A DNA stretch of 64,000 nucleotides, from the NCBI GenBank assembly GCA_037044905.1, contig JBAOKB010000020.1, positions 930,001 to 994,000 of the forward strand, written 5' to 3'. The notes beneath the pieces were generated by a model. That model saw nothing but the letters and a program-made list of their open reading frames with translations, did not search any database and was not told the origin of the DNA. This DNA comes from Hortaea werneckii. Its lineage: Eukaryota > Ascomycota > Dothideomycetes > Mycosphaerellales > Teratosphaeriaceae. Positions 52,060 to 62,040 of the stretch are shown here, piece by piece. The position numbers and the translations under genes were made by a program. Within the stretch, counting starts at the first letter, position 1. Every line of letters starts with the position of its first letter.

Positions 52060-52679
52060 GGGAAGGTGTTGTGTCGGTGTTGAGTTGAGGTTGCCACGTT
52101 TGTCGAAAATCCGTGTTTGCCTGTGCTTTCAAATGCAAAGGAAGGTGCAGTCAGCCAGGCAGCAAGCAGCAGAATGGGCAGGCACATGCGCCATCTTCAC
52201 GTGTCGATGGGAATATACGGATCTGCAGATGCTCAAGCAAATATAGTATATGGATACGCGCACAGAGTTGGTCTGCAACTACAGTTTTCTTCAGTCTTTC
52301 CAGAAATCTAAGAAGTCTGTGTATAGAAGAGGCGGTGGGTGAGCGGAGAGGGCTGCAAGTTTGGCATATTTGAACTACCCTTTCTGATGAATCTACCATG
52401 AGAAGCAAACAAAACATCAAAAAACTCACTCAAGAAGCTTCGCGGCCTTTCAATTTGCCTTGGGGGTTCCTTTGCGCAGGACCATGGCAGCAGCAAACCA
52501 GGGCTGTCCCAGAGGCAGGTCGGTCTTTTGTATCGGAGAATGGGCATTCTTCTAACTTGTTATGTTGCAGACAACTCTCCAACGCAGGGCAAACCCTGAA
52601 TCGTGACCCCATACGCCAATAAAATGCATCATATCCTTTACATGTATCTTACAAGGCTGTCGTTTGCGCTTCTAGCAAA
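52060..52679. other. Intergenic region Arb2 gene - uS14m
   Basis: 620 bp without a supported gene: the 5' flank of the Arb2-domain gene and the 3' UTR of uS14m. Confidence 0.5.
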
Positions 52680-53085
52680 CTACCAGCTCGCCTTCTTGAC
52701 GCCAGGTATTCTCCCCGCAAGCGCATTCATTCGGAACTGGAATCTTGCCATTCTGAAGTCTCTGAAGACACCTCGCCCTTTTCCTCCCATAATGCATCGG
52801 TTTCGGATCTGCGTCGGCCGCGTGTAACAGTGCATCTGAGTAAGTTGAAGCTGGGCTTGTGCCCGGGTTCGTTGAGGTAGCGAAGTGTTGCGAATCATGT
52901 ATCGGAGGGCTTGTCTGTGGACGAAAAAGACTCAGTCATCTAGGCCGGCACATAAGGGCAGGAAATGGATGGTTCTACCTTTCGGGCTCATGCTCCTCGA
53001 AGACCTTGCGCTTGGTGTGGTCGCGAATGATTTTGATGTTGGTGAAGCAGCCCAAATCCAGGCGCTTTGCACGGAATTGAGCCAT
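52680..53085 (-). CDS. MRP2: Mitochondrial small ribosomal subunit protein uS14m
   Basis: Two exons, 53085-52979 and 52914-52680, flank a 64-nt intron (GTAGAA donor, CACAG acceptor), giving 113 aa, the typical length. It opens MAQFRAKRLDLGCFTNIKII, then RDHTKRKVFEEHEPERQALR across the splice. The S14 signature is RNRCIMGGKGRGVFRDF with ARFQFRMNALAGRIPGVKKASW-type ending (the last residues are GVKKASW). The usual S14 zinc Cys are not all present, as in other mitochondrial forms. It assembles into the head of the 37S mitoribosomal subunit. The start was chosen because it matches the family N-terminus; no cleavable presequence is obvious. Confidence 0.94.
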
Positions 53086-53722
53086 TGCACTTTCAAAGCG
53101 TGGAAGAAGGTTGCTAGAAGTTGATGATATGCGGATATCTGCTCTGCAGGACGCCTTCGAGGTCAGGGTATCGCGGCATTTCTTCGGCTGATCGGATGTG
53201 GCGCGCCTGCAGTCTCACAGCCGTGAACGCAACGCGACGCGACAGAACGCCCATTGCCAGTACTCTGCCCTTGGAACATTTTCGCATTGCCATCTGATCT
53301 TCCAGCCGCATTTGGCATATTTGATGGGATTTGATTGATAAATAATTTGGGCTGTCAGCACTCACGAACGCCACAGTCACGTTCAGTACCACATTGTTAT
53401 CAGCTTGAGCTGATCTCACCCGGACGGGGTACTTCACAGTCTACATGTGATCGGCGATGGCGCCTGTGAGTCTCACCATCTCCTTCCTACAGAAATCGGC
53501 CGACGTCTGTTGGGTATGCTGTGGACGGTTGGAAACGCGAAGCACCGATTTGCTCGTAGTGCCATTGTCGGCAAGGATGCCTGCATGTCGCGTATACCAT
53601 CGCCGCGGGTCACTCTAGAATGTCAGCCACCTTCTGGGGCTTGAGCATAATCTACCTCACCCATTTCCTTTTAGATCTATTCCCCGTCACTGTTTTGGAA
53701 TCCAGTCCATGTTGATGCTGAC
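53086..53722. other. Divergent region uS14m / acidic protein gene
   Basis: 637 bp of shared 5' flank. An ATG at 53450 followed by CCT and GTGAGT could be a tiny first exon (MAP) of the downstream gene, spliced to the CAG at about 53750, but the alternative single-exon start at 53723 is equally good. Confidence 0.4.
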
Positions 53723-55276
53723 ATGACATCGCTTGACCAGTACCGTCCACCAGGCCGCAGCAACCGATCAGGTCGCAATGCAGATAATGATGTATTCGAG
53801 GGTTTGCCCGTGAAGCAATGGGGTCTTCAGCCTGCGAGGATATCACTCGCTCCGCCTGTGTCAGAAACCGCGGACGGCAAGGAAGACAAATGGGGAGAGC
53901 CGCCGATGCCACGTGATTCCAGTTTATTGCAACCGTGGACCCAGCAGCTGCTACGTCTGGCAAGGAGTGGCAAAGTGGGGACTAGTAAACGCAAAGTCTC
54001 TTCAGATGCTTATGAGATAGACGAAGAGCGCGCGGAGGCGGAGGAGGCGGCGGCGGAAGAAGCGAAGCCTACGCTTGAGGACCGCGGCTATGTGGCAAAG
54101 AAATGGAAGCCTGTTCCGGAAAGCATGCTCGAGCCGGAAAGCAAGCACTTTGAATTTCTGGCAAAAAGAAGAAAAGGCTTACCTTCGATGTACGGGCCCG
54201 AAATGAGCGCAGCCCCTGTTGTACCAATGAGGAAGACGAAAGTACGCCGTACTACGATCTCAGTGGAAGGGGGAGAGCAGGTGACTGTGGTTTACGAAGT
54301 CATGGTACCCGAAGGTCAGGCGGTCGAGGGCGAGGTGACAGATCCGACGGAGCTTGTTGAGCTTCAAGCTATCTCAGCTGTACCTGGCGCAGTTGTTGAA
54401 GGTCTGGGCATCGCCAACGACGAGGGTGTCATTGTCGCCGAGCATCTCAAGCCCTCTGTGCAAGCGCCTCGACGGAACAGGCCGCCACCCAAGAAGAAAG
54501 GAGGACCGGGACGAGGGAAGAAACGAGTGACTTTCACCAATCCAGACGGTTCCACATACACAGCTATTGTACCGAACGCGACAAAGATTGTGCCTCAACC
54601 AGGGCAGACTGTGAAGCACGTCGCCAAAGGTGAGGAAGCTTTGGCAGATGTCGCAAAGGCGCAGGCAGAAGCTGGTGGCGATGGGCAACCTGAGCAAATT
54701 GAAGGGCAGCAGCAAGTTGGTGAAGGAGAGGGCGAAGGCGACGAAGAAGGTAGCGACGAGGGTGAAGAGGGCGAGGACGACGATGATGACAGGGAGGACG
54801 GGGAATTGAGCGATGAAGATGCGCCTACAGCGGGTGCGACTCCCGCGCGACCTGCTTCTGCAGCACCCAGCACTGCGAAGGAGGCCGTGCAAGAGAAGCA
54901 CGAAGAAGAGGACTCTACCGCGGCCAAGGCGAAAGAGACCACGGAACCCATCGAAGCTGCGGTTGCTCCTGGGAAAGAAGCACCTCCGCCACCACCGCCG
55001 AGAGACGCGAGCAGCTCGCCAGAGCTACCGTTGGCGCAGACTTCGCATAGCCGGCAGAATTCGCTTCCCGAAAAGCCCTCGGCTCCAGCTGAGCCGGAAG
55101 CCGCAGCGGCCGCAGCGGATGGTGCCCAAAATGATACAGAGATGGGTGAGGCAGGACCAGACGACAAAGCTGAGACTGAGGAAGTCAAAGATCTGGAGAC
55201 TCACCAGGAGACGAATGGTGGGGCTGAGGGTGAGGAAGATCTACTTGGGGACTTGGAGAAGCATCTTGAAGGCTAG
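53723..55276 (+). CDS. Acidic, disordered nuclear-type protein of unknown function
   Basis: A single frame of 517 codons. The N-terminal half seems conserved-like: DNDVFEGLPVKQWGLQPARI, WGEPPMPRDSSLLQPWTQQL and AKRRKGLPSMYGPEM. In the middle lies a basic patch (PRRNRPPPKKKGGPGRGKK) and a VTFTNPDGSTYTAIVPN segment with beta character. Residues about 330-375 are strongly acidic (EGEEGEDDDDDREDGELSD), and the C-terminal 150 are Ala/Glu/Pro-rich, ending in LLGDLEKHLEG. No enzymatic motif, signal peptide or membrane segment is seen. The basic plus acidic layout suggests a chromatin or RNA-processing factor, but I do not recognise the family. The start may lie in a short upstream exon. Confidence 0.75.
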   Translation: MTSLDQYRPPGRSNRSGRNADNDVFEGLPVKQWGLQPARISLAPPVSETADGKEDKWGEPPMPRDSSLLQPWTQQLLRLARSGKVGTSKRKVSSDAYEIDEERAEAEEAAAEEAKPTLEDRGYVAKKWKPVPESMLEPESKHFEFLAKRRKGLPSMYGPEMSAAPVVPMRKTKVRRTTISVEGGEQVTVVYEVMVPEGQAVEGEVTDPTELVELQAISAVPGAVVEGLGIANDEGVIVAEHLKPSVQAPRRNRPPPKKKGGPGRGKKRVTFTNPDGSTYTAIVPNATKIVPQPGQTVKHVAKGEEALADVAKAQAEAGGDGQPEQIEGQQQVGEGEGEGDEEGSDEGEEGEDDDDDREDGELSDEDAPTAGATPARPASAAPSTAKEAVQEKHEEEDSTAAKAKETTEPIEAAVAPGKEAPPPPPPRDASSSPELPLAQTSHSRQNSLPEKPSAPAEPEAAAAAADGAQNDTEMGEAGPDDKAETEEVKDLETHQETNGGAEGEEDLLGDLEKHLEG

Positions 55277-55874
55277 TCACATTTCAAGACCTTTGAGAAC
55301 AGTTTGAGCACACCCCCTAGCAAGTTTCTAGAGAACAACCCGCCATCCTGCATATCCGAAAGCGAGGATCGGGAAACCACGTGCGTGAGCAGCTTGAATC
55401 AATTGCAAATGGTCAAGCATAGAATACCTCCAGGCAGCCTATGACTAAACAGCCATGCACCTGCAAGCACCGTCAGCTTACAAGCTGCGGAGCTATTGAA
55501 AGGCAAGCTTGGCACATGTCTTGGGTACGGTGGGCTGACACGAGGAATAGGCAGAAAAAGCTGTTCGGGCATTTGGCGCTGAAGGTCAGGTCTATTTTGT
55601 ATTGATAAGATATCCAAAGCCCTTTGAATAATAATGTACAAATTGCACAAAAAGAATAAACGCCGTCGTGCCATGCGTTCCCAATGTCGCATCTCAAGAT
55701 CAGACAAGAAGACATACGAGAACGTTGTGGTTGGATATTCACACATGAGACATTAGCCGTTAACACCATCCGCCTGCTCCGACCATGCGTATCCATCAGA
55801 TCGCTTGCCCACCCTAGATTTGTAGAAGCATAGAAATAAACGTTATAGCCTGTCTTTTTTTGAGAAGAAAAGGT
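55277..55874. other. Convergent intergenic region
   Basis: 598 bp between two 3' ends; no gene supported. Confidence 0.5.
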
Positions 55875-57892
55875 TTAACCTCCTGCGGCGAACTTGCTCT
55901 TCTTCCGTAAGCTTTCACCATACCACCAGAGAATCAGCGGGGCTGGAAAGCCAACGGCGATACCAAGGAAGCCGAGCACAGAGTTGCCCCAGCCTGAGAG
56001 AATTGTTAGCATCTGGTGTAGAAAACAAGAGCGAATGAAGTGAAGTACTTACCATATCCAAGCGCTCTGTACATGTAAGGAGCAAATAGTGGGAAGGCAA
56101 AACCGCCCAATGAACGTAACACAGTCGTAGCTGCAATGGCAGACGCAGCAAACCGTGTGTATGAGTCCACGATATACGTCTGACAGTTCTGGAAGACTAG
56201 CTGGTTGCCAGCAGCAAAGATGGCGGTGCCAATGTTTGGTACGATCCAGTGGGTATGATATTGAGCGCTCCAGCCGTAGAGGAACAGGCCTATGGGCACC
56301 ATGATGGCGCCTGGGAACATGAGCGGGACACGGAACTCACTGCGTCCCACGCCGCCGTTCTTGGCCTTGAGCTTTTTGTAGATCCTGTCTGCTGTCTTTG
56401 CAGCGATTTGGGTGCCGATGTAGAAGCCCAGACCGAGTGAGATGTAGTTGAGACCGGCAATGCCAGAGGGCTCGCCGTATCCAGGCGCCGGGCATCGACT
56501 GTCCGGCTCGAGAGGATTGGGACATTCCCATAGTTGTGGGAAGGAGGCCAGGACAAGATACAGAACGCCGTAGACGTATCCAATATACAGAGCCAGAACC
56601 TGCACGATGGGCTGTGTAGAAATGAGCACGAAAGGCCGCTCAAGAGCTGTTCTCAAATGGGTGGAGAACTTGCGTGATGGGTTTTCGAATTCGGTGTGCA
56701 GTTCAGTGTTGCCAGTGATTTTGATGAGCTGCTTCTTCTTGCGCTTGAGAATCTCTGCAGCATATGTCTCATGAAGGAAAAAGAAGCCTGCGCATTGGAT
56801 GGCGATGGCCGCGATGCAGGTCGAGTAAAAGACCCATCTCCAGTCGCTGTACTGCGCAATAAAGCCACCTGCAATGGGACCAATGGCTGGACCGAGCAGA
56901 GGCATGAGTGAGTACAGCGCCATGGCCTTTCCACGTTCCTGCGGTAGCCAGAGATCTCCTAATACACCTCCGCCAATACCCATGGGCGCACTACCCCCGA
57001 GACCGGACAGGAAACGGAAAGCAATCATTTCGCCGATGTTTTGCGAGAAGCCACATCCCAGGTTGAAGCAGAAGTAGAAGAAGTTGCTGCCCTGGAGAAT
57101 CCATCGTCGGCCGAACAGTTCTGATAACGGTCCAAGGAACAATGGACCAACTGCAAAAGCCAGAATGAAGGTGGATAGAGCCAGTTGGACTTCCAGATCG
57201 CTTGTGACATTAAGTTCTGTTGACAGCTGCGAAAGCGCCGGTGCAATCATGGAACTTGACACGGGGGAAATAAAAGTAAAGAGTGACACTGTAAGGGTTG
57301 CCATCCATTTCTTCTTCTTCGGCCAGTTCTTCGGGTTGTCTGGATCGTCCGGACCGTCCCAGGTCACTAGATTAAAATCTTTCTCTCCCTTCTTCGAACG
57401 TGTGGACGGCCCTCGCTTCATCGAGCCATCGCGGATGATCTGTATCTGGCCAAAGTCCTGGCCGTCGCCGTTTTGAGGCAGTGGCCACTGTCCACCGCCG
57501 TTTTCTTCCAACCATTCCTCTTCTTCCTCTGCCCATGCTTCCTCTTCGGCTTGATAATCGTGCACAGCTCCGGCGTAGTAGTCAAGATCGGAAACAATCA
57601 AATGCAAATCGACAATACTCTCTCTGGGTATACTTCTGACGGAACGCATCGAATTTTGATTTTTGTTGAACGCCTGTCCCTCGTGGAACCATTGCGGCGC
57701 AGGTTGGTTCCGCGTGCGAATCGGTTCAAATCCATCGTCTATCCACGGGAATTCTGCGACTGATTCGGATCGTAATCGTGCTGCCTCTACTTCCTCTATG
57801 GGCAGATGGGGGACGCTATCGTCGGTAAGAGCGCTAAAAGAAGTGTTCCATGACTTCACCGTTCCCACGGTACTCCTAGGAGTATAAGCCAT
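55875..57892 (-). CDS. MFS transporter, DHA1/polyamine-transporter type
   Basis: Two exons, 57892-56053 and 55993-55875, flank a 59-nt intron (GTAAGT, GCTAAC branch, CTCAG), giving 652 aa. ATG 57892 (MAYTPRSTVG) is the first in frame. Residues 1-190 form a long cytosolic N-terminus with an acidic run (EEEAWAEEEEEWLEEN). DPDNPKNWPKKKKWMATL leads into twelve predicted helices. The DHA1 motif A is LGPLSELFGRRWIL, and the central loop has WLPQERGKAMALYSLMPLLG. The protein ends WWYGESLRKKSKFAAGG. This architecture matches Tpo1-like proton antiporters for polyamines and drugs at the plasma membrane. The substrate is not deducible. Confidence 0.92.
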
Positions 57893-59459
57893 GGCAAGAG
57901 GGTGGCAGAACGGCGTAACACAGCCAGACGAGAGACAGAGACACAGAAACAACCAGCGCGCGCGAGAAGTAGCATGTAGTAGCGCCGCAGCGTCGAGGTA
58001 TCTTCCTACGGTATATGACGGGACTCGGAATCGTGGTTGCCGGCAGGCAGGGCTAATCTCAGCCTGCCCGACCTTGCGCACGCGATCGCTGGGCGTGCCG
58101 CAGATAGGAGTGGTGAGCTTACCCAAACCGTCTCAATCTCCCGAAAAACACGAAGCTTGGTTGAAGCACTGGCCATTTGCGCGCAGGGCTAAGCACGCTT
58201 CTGGTTACACCACTGCTATTCATGGCAATAAGCTACAGCATGGACGCCCTTGACGTCGTCTGACTGGCTCGTCACTGTAGTTTGTCCCAAAAAACCGTAT
58301 CAGCAACGGGGTTCACCTGGGGGGCCGATCTGCTCATCCAACCTGGGCGGACAATAAACATCCCAAGCCACACACAGCCCGGGGCTGACTGAGATGGCGA
58401 TGCAAAAGGATTTCTGACAGCTGCGGATAAGCATGGTATATTGGATTTGCACACGAGAGCGTGCTTCGTTGCTGGATGCGAACCTTGCGTCTGAATGATG
58501 AGCCTCGCATGGCCAAGAGAGTACGAATTACCCTGACCTGAAGCAAAAGCGGGGGGGCGGTGATGCGTCTGATCGCCAGCCCATAGCAACGGTGAGGCAG
58601 GGGGTAAGGGATGCATAGACGGCATAGCTACCGTTGCATCGTTATTACTGGCATAAAGATGGTCTTGCTCGATTTTCTATGCAGGATAATCCTCACAAGA
58701 TGCTTCATGTATGGAGAATTTAAAATGGGTTGCTGTCCTATGCATGGACTGCTGCAAATTTCTCAATCTATGTCATCTCTTTAACTTCTTCGCCTGATAA
58801 TTGCCCATCTGATGCGCCATTGATGACGAGCCTTGGTCTTTGGAATTGTCTTTTGTATGCATCCTCTCGAAGGGTCTGGGCGTAGTGATATTCCGACTGC
58901 CAATTTGTAATAGTAATAGTTCGTTTCTTCCCATCCCCTTCTCTTGTTCTACTGTAGCAGCTTTGGACTCGTTTGGGTTTCTTAGATATACTGAGCAAAC
59001 TTCTGCTTGATAATACTAGGTAACCCATGTGTACATGCCATCAATCGTTATGTTTCTTCCCAGGTGCTCCAATATTGTTCAATCTTTTCGATATGGCTTT
59101 GTTCCTTTAGTCCGACCCAAGACGAAACGCTGGCTGCAGTAACATCGATCTTTTTTAAAGGTTGCGAGTTAGAAGACTTAGGCTCGTCATATTCGATCGA
59201 GAACATAGTCTCTCATCTTCTATTCGCTTGTTGCACCAATCCTGCCTTGTGAGGGGGCGGGGATGGAAGCCCAATTTTCGCCAAAATAAAACTTTCCCCA
59301 TCCCACATCACAAAACCTTCTCCGCCCCATTGCTCCCGAACCCCTGGCGATTAAATCCCCATATTTTGCAAGTACCTTGATATGGACGTGGCCTTGCCCT
59401 GTGCAAAAGTTCGGGTCCTTCGGGCTCATGCTGCGGCCCAGGACTCGCTCTGAAACCGC
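57893..59459. other. Gene-free stretch upstream of the MFS gene, 1.57 kb
   Basis: No coding frame with recognisable features was found. It holds the MFS promoter; the sequence retains normal CA/TG content and so is not RIP-affected. Confidence 0.5.
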
Positions 59460-59465
59460 AAAAAA
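59460..59465 (-). terminator. RNA polymerase III terminator (T6)
   Basis: Six T on the minus strand, two bases past the tRNA 3' end. This is the expected Pol III stop and supports a transcribed tRNA gene. Confidence 0.85.
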
Positions 59466-59467
59466 TT

Positions 59468-59556
59468 GGGTCGAACCGGGGATCGAACTCGGGACCTCTC
59501 GCAATTCAACTTAGGTGTTTCCCTAAGCGAGAATCATACCACTAGACCATTCGACC
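59468..59556 (-). tRNA. tRNA-Pro (AGG) with 17-nt intron
   Basis: Mature length is 72 nt. The acceptor stem GGTCGAA/TTCGACC pairs fully, followed by discriminator C. The A box is TGGTCTAGTGG-like, and the anticodon stem CTCGC/GCGAG is perfect. The anticodon AGG lies at 59524-59522. The intron (59520-59504) begins one base 3' of the anticodon, the canonical position, and its CCTAA can pair with the anticodon-loop TTAGG as in other intron-containing tRNAs. The T stem CCGAG/CCCGG has one A-C mismatch, which also changes the first base of the B box (AGTTCGATCC instead of GGTTCGANNCC). A T6 terminator follows. Probably functional, possibly slightly weakened. Confidence 0.92.
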
Positions 59557-59567
59557 CGAACAGTTGT

Positions 59568-59609
59568 TGGTAAAACCGTGATTTCAGGCTTCTGGATGGT
59601 AAAACCGTG
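59568..59609. repeat. 13-bp direct repeats 29 bp apart
   Basis: TGGTAAAACCGTG occurs at 59568-59580 and 59597-59609, between the tRNA gene and the RIP-mutated block. They could be remnants of a target-site duplication or of a small insertion near the tRNA; the spacing is too short to frame an intact element. Confidence 0.8.
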
Positions 59610-59963
59610 GCCTGTGTGCAATAAGAGCCCCCGAAATTTTCCCCGAAGCTATGCCGCGGCTACCTTAGCCCAAGCGGCTTACTAAGCGGCTACAGCTCTC
59701 GTAGCTGCAGGTAGAAGCAATAAGAGGTAGCACATAGTATTAGTTATGTACGAAGCCAATTACTTATAAAGCTCTATAAGAGCGAGATATAGTATTAGGG
59801 ATATATAAATCTAATAGCGTAGGCGGCTATAGAACTATTCTATTCGATAAATAGTAGCTATAATACTATACTCTCTATAATAAAGAACTACTTCCTTCTA
59901 CTTTTAGAGGGTATACCTATAACGAAAGATACTATAACGTAAAGACATTTTCTAGGCTAAGGT

Positions 59964-60160
59964 TTAGGATTAGGATTATAATCTAGATTAGGATCTAGAA
60001 TTAGACTCGGATTCGTATTTAGATAAGGATTAGTATTTAAATTAAGAGTAGCATTTAGATTAGGATTAGTATTTAGACTAGTATTTAGATTAGGATAAGG
60101 ATTAGGACTATAACCTAGATTAGGACTAGGAATATAATTTAGATTAGGATTAAGCTAGAA
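59964..60160. repeat. Degenerate hexamer-periodic block (TTAGGA/TTAGAT)
   Basis: About 200 bp with repeated TTAGGAT and TTAGATT units. In plus-strand frame 1 it reads as alternating Asp with Leu, Tyr or TAG codons. If TAG came from CAG by RIP, the ancestor would be an Asp/Gln-rich repeat. It resembles telomeric TTAGGG only superficially: that motif contains neither CA nor TG, so RIP could not turn it into TTAGGA. Confidence 0.7.
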
Positions 60161-60169
60161 GTAGTAATA

Positions 60170-60415
60170 ATAACGCTACTAACGCCGCTAACGCTACTAA
60201 CGCTGCCTTAGTTAGTAGCGCTAGTATATACTAGGCTATTAGAGCTAGCGTTTCTAGTACTAGTAGGGGTACTAATACTAGTAGAAGTACTACTCCTATA
60301 TAGGGCCATCGAGCTAGTACTATTAGTAGATAGAATGCTACTAATACTACTATTACTACTAATACTATAAACGCTACTAACTCTACTATTACTACTAATA
60401 CTACTAATCTCGCTC
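60170..60415. repeat. ACT/AAC-rich trinucleotide block
   Basis: A run of ACT, AAT, AAC, GCT and AGT triplets. Read in plus-strand frame 1 it gives an Asn/Thr/Ser/Ala-rich low-complexity peptide (NATNAANATNAA, TNTTITTN). It shares its frame with the Asp-rich block before it, as if both were parts of one repeat-rich coding region. Confidence 0.7.
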
Positions 60416-62040
60416 TATCTATAAGAGGCTTACCTATATAGTTTAATAGTAGGCTTATATCTATAGTAATAGTAATAAAACTAAGCTAGAGGAATAGGTA
60501 TCCTATCTTTCGTACTATATAATTATTAAGTAGCTTTCTTAATCTACGCCTTTGCCTTAATCGCTAATATAAGGTAGAGTAGGTAAAGGTAAAGAAGGTA
60601 AAAAAGGGTATAATACTTCTCCCTATTAAGATAGTAACCCTATTGTTATTAAACTAACATCTTGTCTAGGACGCCGCTATACCTAGTTAGTCTTTTCTAT
60701 ATAACCTATATACCGCGAGAGAAGCGCTAATATCTATTAGGACTATTTCTCTATCTTTAGGTTTCTAAAAAAGGGGGAGATCTTCTAATCTACTTCCTAT
60801 ACTACTTATAGAAACCTACTAAGCTAGATAGATACTAACGTAGTATACTACCTAGCTAGCTATATATTGCCTATAGCGCTTTATAGTAGCCGCTTAAATT
60901 ATAAGCACCTCTATTAATTAGACGAAATAGATACTAATTGTCTATCTAGAACTAATATACTATTAGTTAGTATAGTTACCCTCTTACTAGACTCTTATAA
61001 GGAAGGTACTAAAAGCGAAGAGATTATTACCTTTATATATATAGAGCGAGGTATAGGAACAAGGATTGTTATACTACTTTAGCTTAAGGGCAAAGTATTG
61101 TTTGCTAGTATAGCTAACGACTTATTAATCCTACCTAGAGTGCCTTTAGTTAGCCTAGCTAGGCGTATATATAGAGGGCTATATTACTTATAGGTAGGTC
61201 CTATATATTAGTAGTACTTCCTAATAAATACGCTAGAATACTAGAGATAGGTTTAATAGTATATACTACTAGATACTAGGCTAGAGGCAGAAATCGTTAG
61301 ACATATAACCGACTACGTATTAGATAATACTAGGTTAGTATAAGGGTAGAGGTAGGTCTAGACTCTACTTAGATAGGAAATAGTAGTCGCGAGGATAGTT
61401 TAACTAGTAGTCTATCGCCTTATTAGTATTATAGCTTAGGAAGGAAGTCTTAGCCTAATATTACTTACGAGTATCGTTATTCTATCCTATAATACCTAGT
61501 AGCTATACTATAGAGTAGTATCTATATATCTAAGTAAATCTTCGTAAATTATATAATAGTTTAGAATACGTCTTTGTATATTATAGAAGAGCTACATATA
61601 TAGCTCTATATAGATAGTAGCCTATATACTAGCAAGTCCTAATAGATTAAGACCTCCTTAATATACTATACTCGAGCTTAACCCCCTAGCTATATTATCT
61701 TAACGCCCTTCTTTTACTATCGCTTAGTACAATTTATTCTCGAAATTTGTATATTCTCTAAATCTATAAAGAACCTCTTCTTTTGCTATTACTTAGCACG
61801 ATTTATTCTCTAAATTTATAAAGAACCTATAGCGCTAAACGTATTCGATATATCTAAACCTATTATAAGTACTAAATAGTCGCAATTTGTTTACGCGAGG
61901 CTCTAGCTATTTATTAAAGCTTCGATAGTATCGCCTAATATAGCCGCCCTAGAATATTCTAATAGTAGTCCTACTATTAGAGTATATCTAGTAGAAACAT
62001 AGGCTCTTAAAATATTACGTAGCGCTAGAGTACCCCTAGT

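Noticed and set aside
54374..55188. Two long minus-strand frames opposite the acidic protein gene
   Set aside because: Ser/Leu-rich translations are the complement of Glu/Asp/Ala codons; no independent support.
59964..60160. Interstitial telomere array
   Set aside because: The units are TTAGGA/TTAGAT, not TTAGGG. RIP acts on CpA/TpG and could not convert TTAGGG to TTAGGA, so a telomeric origin is not supported.
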